From: an uncultured Haemophilus sp.
GTDB lineage: Bacteria; Pseudomonadota; Gammaproteobacteria; Enterobacterales; Pasteurellaceae
Length of the DNA stretch: 7,229 bases
Assembly (NCBI GenBank): GCA_905205995.1
Contig: CAJLFU010000066.1
Span: 1 to 7,229 of the forward strand
Direction: 5' to 3'
A model generated the notes under the pieces. That model made no database searches, was not told the origin of the DNA, and saw only the letters and a list, made by a program, of their open reading frames with translations. Shown piece by piece: positions 1-4,878 of this stretch. Each line of letters begins with the position of its first letter. The first letter of the stretch is position 1. The position numbers were made by a program, and so were the translations under genes.

Positions 1-1411
1 AGAAAAAGAGCGTACTGGTCACCACCATTAAGCCAAGTTTCATCTCTAATGTAGGATTGAGGTAAGGCAATAAGGAGCCAATAATTACCCCTAAAATTGT
101 GCCTACAATACGCTGACGTAATCGCACTTTCGTCGCAGAATAGTTTGGTTGACACACAAATACTGCTGTAAGCAAAATCCAGTACCCTAAATTAAATTGG
201 AAAAATTCAACAATGGAGCAACATAAAAATACCACGATAGACAAACGTATAGCATGACGGAAAAGTGGTGATTCGAAGGTAAAATTACTTCCAATAACTG
301 AAAGAATATTTTTTAGGCCTGTAATTTGCTCAGTATGGATTTGTGCCGTTTGATCATTTTCACAGGTTTCTTGCTCAAGCTGGCGTAGTTGCCAGTTAAT
401 ACTTTTCAGGTTATCAATAAGCGTTTGAAGAGCAAGTAAAACGTTGTTTTGTTCAGCGTGTTCTTTGCTATAAAGCTCAAGAGATTGAATTGTGCCCATT
501 AACGCTTTTTCTACGCGAATATTATAGTAATAAGTCGTATTTTGATGCAGACAAGCCGTAATATCATGACAAGCTTGTGCTTGTAATTCGAGTAAGCGTT
601 GAATACGGAAAATTAAATCTGTATTTTTGAGTTGTTCTGCAATTTGTCGATAATCAAAATGTGTAGAATTTGCACGCTCATGAATGTCTTGCGCCGCAAA
701 ATAATAGCGAATCATACGTTGTGTACGAGCATGACGATGTTGTCCACGAATACGATAGAAAAGTGCTGTTCTGGCTTGGTTAAAGGCATCCACCACATTG
801 GTATTTTTCATCGCAAAATTGAGGTGTTTTTTCTCGATTTCATCAATTTCATCAGGATCAAAAAACTCTGATTTGGCATCTAGATAATTGCCTAAAGCAC
901 AAAAAGCTTTCGCGACACTCTCTTGCACAGGGCGGTTTGGGAAAAAGAGGTAAACGATGATGGTCACAATGCTATAGAGCAAGGTGCCTAATAAAATCAT
1001 TACAGGATTAATAAACCAGCTCGCAGAATTATCCGGTGCATAAGTGAGGGTAGTATAAATGGCTACCACCAGTGTACCAAAAGCAATAGTACGATAACGT
1101 TCACCCACGGCACCAACCATCGTAAATAAAAAGGTGATAATGGTCATCAACAATACGTATTGAATCGGTTGACCAATATTTAGTTGAACGATAAAGGTTG
1201 AAATAGCAAAGGCAATTAATGTGTAAAAGATATTTTTTAATCGTCCAGTAAGGCGATTATCTAGATCCACTAAACCGCCAGCAATAATCCCTAAAATTAA
1301 CGGCATGGATTGCGTGGAAATATCAAAAAACCAGACACCGAACGCTGCGATATTCACTGCAATAAAAATAGGTATTGAAGCGATTACTTTTGCATTAAGC
1401 CATTGGTTCAT
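1..1411 (-). CDS. yccS: YccS family inner-membrane protein (FUSC-like), 3' part cut by window edge
   Basis: I translated this frame by hand from ATG at 1411-1409; it stays open for 470 codons to the window edge, so the C-terminus is missing (the family is about 700 residues). An AAGGA ribosome binding site lies 7 bases upstream (1423-1419). The protein starts MNQWLNAKVIASIPIF and has hydrophobic, membrane-spanning stretches in roughly residues 8-165, with the family-like motifs TIAFGTLVVAIYT and LFFPNRPVQ. A long charged, probably cytoplasmic region follows, containing YYFAAQDIHERAN. A second membrane block begins near residue 384 with YWILLTAVFVCQPNYSATK, the hallmark of the FUSC/aromatic-acid-exporter-like C-terminal domain. 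The family sits in the inner membrane; its substrate is not established, and transport of aromatic or other small compounds is only an inference from FUSC relatives. It lies downstream of yccT on the same strand but behind a terminator. Confidence 0.9.
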   Translation of the reverse strand, partial: MNQWLNAKVIASIPIFIAVNIAAFGVWFFDISTQSMPLILGIIAGGLVDLDNRLTGRLKNIFYTLIAFAISTFIVQLNIGQPIQYVLLMTIITFLFTMVGAVGERYRTIAFGTLVVAIYTTLTYAPDNSASWFINPVMILLGTLLYSIVTIIVYLFFPNRPVQESVAKAFCALGNYLDAKSEFFDPDEIDEIEKKHLNFAMKNTNVVDAFNQARTALFYRIRGQHRHARTQRMIRYYFAAQDIHERANSTHFDYRQIAEQLKNTDLIFRIQRLLELQAQACHDITACLHQNTTYYYNIRVEKALMGTIQSLELYSKEHAEQNNVLLALQTLIDNLKSINWQLRQLEQETCENDQTAQIHTEQITGLKNILSVIGSNFTFESPLFRHAIRLSIVVFLCCSIVEFFQFNLGYWILLTAVFVCQPNYSATKVRLRQRIVGTILGVIIGSLLPYLNPTLEMKLGLMVVTSTLFF

Positions 1412-1450
1412 GTTGATATCCTTGCTTATTGTGTGACTAAAAATTGGATG

Positions 1451-1478
1451 ATAAAAAAGTGAGCGGGAAGGCTCACTT
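1451..1478 (-). terminator. Rho-independent terminator between yccT and yccS
   Basis: A perfect 8-bp stem, AAGTGAGC (1457-1464) with GCTCACTT (1471-1478), closes a 6-base loop. Read on the minus strand it is followed by a run of T (six T at 1458-1453, the first two inside the stem). It lies 28 bases past the yccT stop and 40 bases before the yccS start, so it should end most yccT transcripts before yccS. On the plus strand the trailing T run is poor. Confidence 0.75.
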
Positions 1479-1505
1479 CTTTATCAAAGAGCAGTTAAAA
1501 AACGA

Positions 1506-2162
1506 TTATTTTTGTTTTTTCGCCCAGTTTAAGAAACGAGTTTGAGTTTCTTTATCGGCTTGTTGGAACCAGTATTGTAATTGTTGTTCAGCAACGTTTT
1601 CACCTTGTACAACAACTTTGCCTTTCGCAGCTTTTCCTGACGCTGCAGGCATCATTCCAACTGCAGGAGCAGCTAAAGCAGAAACTGCTGCTGGCGCATT
1701 TGATGCATTATATTCAGCTAAATCGTTAACAATATTAGCCGCTGGGAATAAACCTTCTTGTTTTAAAGTATCGATTTTAGCATCAATCAAATTACCTGAT
1801 TTCGTTTTAACAGTAATTTGTGGTTGAGCATTGAATTTCTCACCATCTTCTTTGGAGCGAATTTTTTCTGCAGATACCACAACATCATCAGCAGGACTTT
1901 GGAAAGTCACAATAATTGGGTTAGATTCAAAAAGCGCTTGGCTAGAGCCAGAGCCTACGATTTCGCCTAAACGAACAACAACTTGTTGTGTTTGGTTTGC
2001 TTCAGCGTTGAATGATTTTTTTTCTTTTAGAAGGGATTTGCTGGCTTTTTGGCCGTTGATTGCAAGAAATTCAAGGTTTGATGAGGTTGTAACCATACCG
2101 GCAAAACTGCTCGCACTGACAGCAAGGGCGACAACACCTAATGCAAACTTACATAATTTCAT
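1506..2162 (-). CDS. yccT: YccT family secreted protein (DUF2057/UPF0319)
   Basis: 218 residues. The start is supported by AAAGGAG at 2174-2168, 5 bases upstream of ATG. The N-terminus is a clear Sec signal peptide: MKLCKF, a hydrophobic core, then ASSFA before G22, where signal peptidase I probably cuts. There is no lipobox Cys. The mature part is predicted periplasmic. The C-terminal motif AEQQLQYWFQQADKETQTRF is typical of DUF2057. Between about residues 150 and 182 is an Ala/Pro-rich, low-complexity linker. The Salmonella homologue has been described as a periplasmic inhibitor of curli formation (CsgI); no curli gene is visible here, so a different or broader role is likely. It is divergent from yccX (121-bp gap) and has its own terminator. 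Function in this organism is unknown. Confidence 0.85.
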   Translation of the reverse strand: MKLCKFALGVVALAVSASSFAGMVTTSSNLEFLAINGQKASKSLLKEKKSFNAEANQTQQVVVRLGEIVGSGSSQALFESNPIIVTFQSPADDVVVSAEKIRSKEDGEKFNAQPQITVKTKSGNLIDAKIDTLKQEGLFPAANIVNDLAEYNASNAPAAVSALAAPAVGMMPAASGKAAKGKVVVQGENVAEQQLQYWFQQADKETQTRFLNWAKKQK

Positions 2163-2283
2163 AATTACTCCTTTTATTTTTTGAATGAAATTAGATGGTT
2201 GTAATGCTATGCTAAATTTTAAAAAATGGGAATAGGAAAGTGCGATTAATTTTTAAAAAGTTTTTGTAATAAAGGAGCAAATC
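2163..2283. promoter_or_regulatory. Divergent intergenic region yccT/yccX
   Basis: These 121 bases hold the outward-facing promoters of yccT (minus) and yccX (plus). The ribosome binding sites are clear at both ends (AAAGGAG for each gene). A possible extended -10 for yccX, TGCTATGCT, lies at 2205-2213, but it has no good -35. I cannot place the yccT promoter. The strand is very AT-rich around 2214-2270 and includes an uptake-sequence-like motif at 2238-2246. Confidence 0.4.
2238..2246 (+). other. Degenerate DNA uptake sequence (8 of 9)
   Basis: AAGTGCGAT differs from the Haemophilus core AAGTGCGGT at one base. What follows (TAATTTTTAAAAAG) fits the AT-rich extended part of the Haemophilus signal, which raises it above a chance match. 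It lies in the yccT/yccX intergenic gap. The same 9-mer also occurs inside genes at 121-129 (minus) and 5808-5816 (plus). Confidence 0.4.
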
Positions 2284-2559
2284 ATGACAAAACGATTTGT
2301 TGTATATGGGCGAGTTCAAGGGGTAGGATTTCGTTATTTTACTTGGAAAGAAGCGGAGAGAATTGGCATTAAAGGCACCGTAAGAAATTGTGTCGATGGA
2401 AGCGTGGAAATTATTGCCGAAGGCAATGACGATCAATTACAGGATTTTTATAATTGGTTAAAAGTCGGTCCAAGAACTGCAAGCGTTGAACGGGTTTTAG
2501 TGGATGATATTGAAGATAAACAGTATTCTGATTTTTCGATTATTTATCGCGAAAACTGA
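2284..2559 (+). CDS. yccX: Acylphosphatase
   Basis: 91 residues, the normal length for this single-domain family. The enzyme hydrolyses the carboxyl-phosphate bond of acyl phosphates such as acetyl phosphate or 1,3-bisphosphoglycerate in the cytoplasm. The signature GRVQGVGFR (residues 9-17) forms the phosphate loop with catalytic Arg17. The second signature GTVRNCVDGSVEI (31-43) supplies catalytic Asn35. The start is set by AAAGGAG at 2271-2277, 6 bases before ATG, and by the immediate onset of the fold (KRFVVYGRVQG). It is divergent from yccT. The next gene, yqcC, lies 64 bases downstream with no clear terminator between, so read-through is possible. The TGA stop shares its last base with an uptake sequence. 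Confidence 0.95.
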   Translation: MTKRFVVYGRVQGVGFRYFTWKEAERIGIKGTVRNCVDGSVEIIAEGNDDQLQDFYNWLKVGPRTASVERVLVDDIEDKQYSDFSIIYREN

Positions 2560-2567
2560 CCGCACTT
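2559..2567 (-). other. DNA uptake sequence, perfect Haemophilus-type core
   Basis: The plus strand reads ACCGCACTT, so the minus strand carries the exact 9-mer AAGTGCGGT recognised in natural transformation of Haemophilus and related Pasteurellaceae. It is the only perfect copy I found in the window. It begins on the last base of the yccX stop and occupies the yccX-yqcC gap. It is a single copy, not the inverted pair that would make a terminator. The Actinobacillus pleuropneumoniae-type variant (ACAAGCGGT) has no perfect copy here. Confidence 0.85.
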
Positions 2568-2623
2568 TACAGTGTGAATTGATGCTCGTAGAATACGCCG
2601 CTTGTTTATAAATAGGAAAAATT

Positions 2624-2944
2624 ATGCGTAATCAAACAAAACTTCATCTTCAACAATTACAACTCGCCATGCAAAAACTTGATTTATGGCAAGCGGTTCC
2701 ACCTTCACAAGACGCTTTTTTAAGTGAAGAGCCTTTTGCTATTGATACCATGTCACCAGAAGAATGGTTGCAATGGATTTTCATTCCAAGAATGTTTGCC
2801 TTACTTGAAAGCGGGGCAGATTTACCTTCACAAATTGCAGTGTCACCTTATTTAGAAGAAGCATTTAAAGAAGCAGAAGAAGATTTTTTAGTTGAATTAT
2901 TAACACCATTACGTGAATTAGAAGCCTTATTACAAAATCAATAA
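2624..2944 (+). CDS. yqcC: YqcC family protein (DUF446)
   Basis: 106 residues, close to the E. coli YqcC length. Recognised from the all-helical sequence with the conserved centre MSPEEWLQWIFIPRM (about residues 44-58) and LESGADLPSQIAVSPYLEEA just after it. It is acidic toward the C-terminus, with no signal peptide or membrane segment, so cytoplasmic. The biochemical role is unknown. The start has a weak TAGGAA ribosome binding site at 2613-2618. The stop codon is followed at once by the truC ATG with no base between, the same yqcC-truC pairing as in E. coli. This suggests translational coupling and a role linked to, or simply co-expressed with, tRNA modification. Confidence 0.88.
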   Translation: MRNQTKLHLQQLQLAMQKLDLWQAVPPSQDAFLSEEPFAIDTMSPEEWLQWIFIPRMFALLESGADLPSQIAVSPYLEEAFKEAEEDFLVELLTPLRELEALLQNQ

Positions 2945-3661
2945 ATGTTAGAAATTTTATATCAAGATGAATATCTTGTAGCAGTCAATAAACCAGCAGG
3001 CATGTTGGTGCATCGTAGTTGGCTTGATACGCATGAAACGCAATTTGTGATGCAAACCTTGCGCGATCAAATCGGGCAGCATGTTTTTCCTATTCATCGA
3101 TTAGATCGCCCAACATCAGGTGTATTGCTATTTGCCTTAAATAGTGAAATGGCGAATTTAATGTGCCAGCAATTTGAACAGAAAACGCTGCAAAAATCTT
3201 ATTTAGCGATTGTGCGAGGTTATTTGCAAGGCGAAGGACAGATTGATTATCCCCTTAAAATCCAATTAGATAAGATTGCGGATAAATTTGCGCAAGAAGA
3301 TAAAGCGCCTCAAGAGGCGGTGACGGATTATGAAGGGTTAAAAATTGTTGAAATGCCTTATGCGGTAGGGCGTTATCAAACCACGAGATATTCATTAGTG
3401 AAGCTAATTCCCCAAACAGGTAGAAAGCATCAGTTACGACGTCACATGAAGCATATCTTTCATCCTATTTTAGGTGATACACAATATGGTGATTTATATC
3501 AAAATCGTGCTTTAACAGAATATTCTGGCTGTCAGCGTTTATTTTTACACGCAGATACACTTATTTTTGAGCATCCTATTCATTTTACCAAAATAGAAAT
3601 TAAGGCTGGTTTAGATGAACAATGGAAGCACGTGATGGAATTATTTAATTGGTCAATTTAA
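2945..3661 (+). CDS. truC: tRNA pseudouridine(65) synthase TruC
   Basis: 238 residues of the RluA/TruC branch of pseudouridine synthases. E. coli TruC converts U65 in the T-stem of tRNA-Ile1 and tRNA-Asp to pseudouridine. Visible motifs: NKPAGMLVH (residues 15-23, motif I); HRLDRPTSG (51-59, motif II) with catalytic Asp54; the conserved Tyr in KSYLAIVRG (about 84-92); and IPQTGRKHQLRRHM (about 155-168, motif III), then HPILGDTQYGD. All catalytic elements are intact and there is no extra N-terminal S4 domain, as expected for TruC. ATG follows the yqcC stop with a zero-base gap and has no good ribosome binding site of its own, so it is probably translated by coupling to yqcC. yoaH follows after 12 bases. 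Confidence 0.95.
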   Translation: MLEILYQDEYLVAVNKPAGMLVHRSWLDTHETQFVMQTLRDQIGQHVFPIHRLDRPTSGVLLFALNSEMANLMCQQFEQKTLQKSYLAIVRGYLQGEGQIDYPLKIQLDKIADKFAQEDKAPQEAVTDYEGLKIVEMPYAVGRYQTTRYSLVKLIPQTGRKHQLRRHMKHIFHPILGDTQYGDLYQNRALTEYSGCQRLFLHADTLIFEHPIHFTKIEIKAGLDEQWKHVMELFNWSI

Positions 3662-3673
3662 CGAGAAGAAATA

Positions 3674-3865
3674 ATGTTAGATATTAATTTAACCCATGAA
3701 CAACAACAAAAAGCAGTAGAACAAATTCAGGAATTAATGGCGCAAGGAATTAGTAGCGGTGAAGCCATTCAAATTGTGGCAAAAGCATTACGTGAAATTC
3801 ATCAAAAAGATGAGAAAGAGACTTCTGATAATACTTCTGATAATAAAGAAGTAAAAATTTTGTGA
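3674..3865 (+). CDS. yoaH: YoaH family small protein (UPF0181)
   Basis: 63 residues. The first 40 match E. coli YoaH closely, especially LTHEQQQKAVEQIQELMAQG (residues 6-25) followed by SSGEAIQIVAKALRE. This region should form a small helical domain. The charged tail (about 44-63) is not conserved and contains a doubled TSDN made by a 12-bp tandem repeat at 3821-3844. It is cytoplasmic and of unknown function. The start is supported by GAGAAGAA at 3663-3670 and a gap of only 12 bases after truC, so it is the last gene of a yqcC-truC-yoaH unit. No convincing terminator follows: TGAT/ATCA around 3863-3876 with five T is too weak to call. Confidence 0.85.
   Translation: MLDINLTHEQQQKAVEQIQELMAQGISSGEAIQIVAKALREIHQKDEKETSDNTSDNKEVKIL
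3821..3844 (+). repeat. 12-bp tandem duplication in the yoaH tail
   Basis: ACTTCTGATAAT occurs twice in perfect head-to-tail order (3821-3832 and 3833-3844). It keeps frame and encodes TSDN twice near the YoaH C-terminus. The unit is a multiple of 3, so a change in copy number would alter tail length without shifting the frame. Confidence 0.8.
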
Positions 3866-3914
3866 TCAATGTATCATTTTTAAAGTTTCGTTGTTGCATA
3901 AAAAAATAAAATGT

Positions 3915-3943
3915 TTGAATATATTTCCAATTGAGGTGATAAG
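3915..3943 (+). promoter_or_regulatory. Possible cspD promoter
   Basis: TTGAAT (3915-3920) and GATAAG (3938-3943) are spaced by 17 bases and each match 4 of 6 consensus positions, predicting a start near 3950 and a leader of about 45 bases. Other weak pairings exist in this AT-rich gap of 129 bases between yoaH and cspD, so this is only the best of several. Confidence 0.22.
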
Positions 3944-3994
3944 GCATGAGTCTTATTGTTTTTAAGTATTAAGGGCGAAGCCTAGAGGTCTACT

Positions 3995-4204
3995 ATGGAA
4001 ATTGGTGTAGTAAAATGGTTTAACAACGCAAAAGGATTTGGGTTTATTTCTGCAGAAGGCGTGGATACAGACATTTTTGCACATTATTCAGCGATTGAAA
4101 TGGATGGTTACCGTTCATTAAAAGCAGGTCAACGTGTGCAATTTGAAGTGATTCACGGCGACAAAGGATCTCACGCCACAAAAATTATTCCGATTGCGGA
4201 ATAG
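3995..4204 (+). CDS. cspD: Cold-shock-domain protein CspD
   Basis: 69 residues forming one cold-shock domain. KWFNNAKGFGFI contains the RNP1 motif (Lys13 to Ile18) and DIFAHYS (26-32) is RNP2; these aromatic residues bind single-stranded nucleic acid. The CspD-specific run SAIEMDGYRSLKAGQRVQFE separates it from CspA-type proteins. E. coli CspD is not cold-induced; it is made in stationary phase or slow growth, inhibits replication by binding single-stranded DNA, and is degraded by Lon. Here the tail after the domain is a few residues shorter than in E. coli (74 residues). The start has GAGG at 3985-3988, 6 bases upstream. It stands alone as a transcription unit with a strong terminator and is convergent with matP. 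Confidence 0.93.
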   Translation: MEIGVVKWFNNAKGFGFISAEGVDTDIFAHYSAIEMDGYRSLKAGQRVQFEVIHGDKGSHATKIIPIAE

Positions 4205-4249
4205 GCGAAACGCTAAAACGTTTCAAAATCTTCTCTATTTAGCATAATC

Positions 4250-4280
4250 AAAAGCCAAGGTTTCGACCTTGGCTTTTTTT
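4250..4280 (+). terminator. Strong terminator shared by cspD and matP
   Basis: An 11-bp perfect stem, AAAAGCCAAGG (4250-4260) with CCTTGGCTTTT (4267-4277), closes a 6-base loop and ends in seven T (4274-4280) on the plus strand, 46 bases past the cspD stop. On the minus strand the same hairpin is followed by four T and lies 5 bases past the matP stop, so it probably ends both convergent transcripts. A second small stem, GAAACG/CGTTTC (4207-4224), lies just after the cspD stop and has no T run. Confidence 0.92.
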
Positions 4281-4284
4281 CATC

Positions 4285-4734
4285 TTATTTATTGAGCAAA
4301 TTTTTCAAACCGGCTTTCATTGCCGTCATTTGGCTTTCATATAATGCTTTGCTTTCACGTTCATCAATCATATAAGTGATAGTTTCAGAAAGTGTCATTT
4401 TCATTTTTCGTGAATATTTAGACAAACGAAGCCAAACACCATATTCTAAATCAATAGATTTTTTCTTCGTTGATTGTTTTTCAGCATTAAAAAAGCGTTT
4501 ACGTCTTGCACGAATAGCCTGATCAAGCTTAATAGGTAAATCAAGAGAAAGGTGATTTTTAATCCATTCCTCGATTTTTTCAGGATAATTCTGACATGCT
4601 ATTAATTCTTGAACTTTGCTTTCTTCTAAGCTTTTTTCTTCATAACGGGTAATTTTTTCCCCTTCGCGATGTTTGCGAATGAGATAAATCCATTTCCAGT
4701 TTGCTTCTTGGTTTTCTAATTTCTGATATTTCAT
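4285..4734 (-). CDS. matP: Macrodomain Ter protein MatP
   Basis: 149 residues, against 150 in E. coli. MatP binds 13-bp matS sites and organises the replication terminus, linking it to the division machinery. The sequence begins MKYQKLEN as in E. coli, which fixes the start. The N-terminal helical part (about 1-85) ends in the basic stretch IRARRKRFFNAEKQ (74-87). KKSIDLEYGVWLRL (91-104) starts the ribbon-helix-helix with its DNA-contacting strand. The rest, to TLSETITYMIDERE, completes it. Residues 130-149 are the coiled-coil tail used for tetramer bridging. No Shine-Dalgarno sequence precedes ATG, and a perfect -10 box lies only 6 bases upstream. A matS-like site is in the same promoter region. 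Divergent from lonH. Confidence 0.95.
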   Translation of the reverse strand: MKYQKLENQEANWKWIYLIRKHREGEKITRYEEKSLEESKVQELIACQNYPEKIEEWIKNHLSLDLPIKLDQAIRARRKRFFNAEKQSTKKKSIDLEYGVWLRLSKYSRKMKMTLSETITYMIDERESKALYESQMTAMKAGLKNLLNK

Positions 4735-4740
4735 CGTTTT

Positions 4741-4769
4741 ATTATACTTTTTAGTGACGTGGTAACCTA
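4741..4769 (-). promoter_or_regulatory. matP promoter, possibly giving a leaderless mRNA
   Basis: The minus strand has a perfect -10 hexamer TATAAT at 4746-4741. At the usual 17-base spacing the -35 position (4769-4764) reads TAGGTT, a poor match. Transcription would start about 6-8 bases below the -10, that is at or within a few bases of the matP ATG (4734). No ribosome binding site fits between. Confidence 0.4.
4754..4766. promoter_or_regulatory. matS-like MatP binding site in the matP promoter
   Basis: GTGACGTGGTAAC matches the matS consensus GTGACRNYGTCAC at 11 of 13 positions: the left half GTGAC is perfect, the right half is GTAAC instead of GTCAC, and the centre has G where Y is expected. 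It covers the -10/-35 spacer and the edge of the -35 region of matP, so binding there would block that promoter. Confidence 0.35.
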
Positions 4770-4819
4770 ATAAATATACGCGCTTTAAACAAAATTTTCC
4801 AGTAGATTTTTATAACGGA

Positions 4820-4848
4820 TTTTCACTCAGTGTGAAGTGTGCGATAAT
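4820..4848 (+). promoter_or_regulatory. lonH promoter with extended -10
   Basis: TTTTCA (4820-4825, 4 of 6) and GATAAT (4843-4848, 5 of 6) are 17 bases apart, and the -10 carries the extended TGC element at 4840-4842. The predicted start is near 4855, giving a leader of about 24 bases to GTG 4879. This promoter overlaps GTG 4837, so that codon cannot be the start of a transcript from here. Confidence 0.5.
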
Positions 4849-4878
4849 ACCGCCAATTTAATTAAAGCGAGATATGTC

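Noticed and set aside
632..871. 79-codon plus-strand open frame
   Set aside because: It lies antisense within the clearly coding yccS frame, has no family resemblance and no ribosome binding site.
1618..2184. Two plus-strand open frames opposite yccT
   Set aside because: They are shadows of the yccT codons; the second runs past the yccT start, has no recognisable domain and no ribosome site.
2212..2436. Minus-strand open frame across the yccX start
   Set aside because: It overlaps the yccX signature region and ends in AT-rich intergenic sequence; composition looks like chance.
2579..2612. TTGATG and TATAAA as a yqcC promoter
   Set aside because: The spacing is 22 bases, and the predicted start would fall only a few bases before ATG, upstream of which a ribosome site already lies.
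2689..2697. GCAAGCGGT, 8 of 9 to the Actinobacillus pleuropneumoniae-type uptake sequence
   Set aside because: It is a single imperfect copy inside yqcC codons, while the Haemophilus type has a perfect copy; best taken as chance.
3863..3881. TGAT/ATCA stem with five T after yoaH as a terminator
   Set aside because: A 4-bp AT-rich stem is too unstable to call.
3750..3947. Minus-strand open frame across yoaH
   Set aside because: It is antisense to conserved YoaH codons, and the protein (rich in F, Y and Q) looks like translated AT-rich noise.
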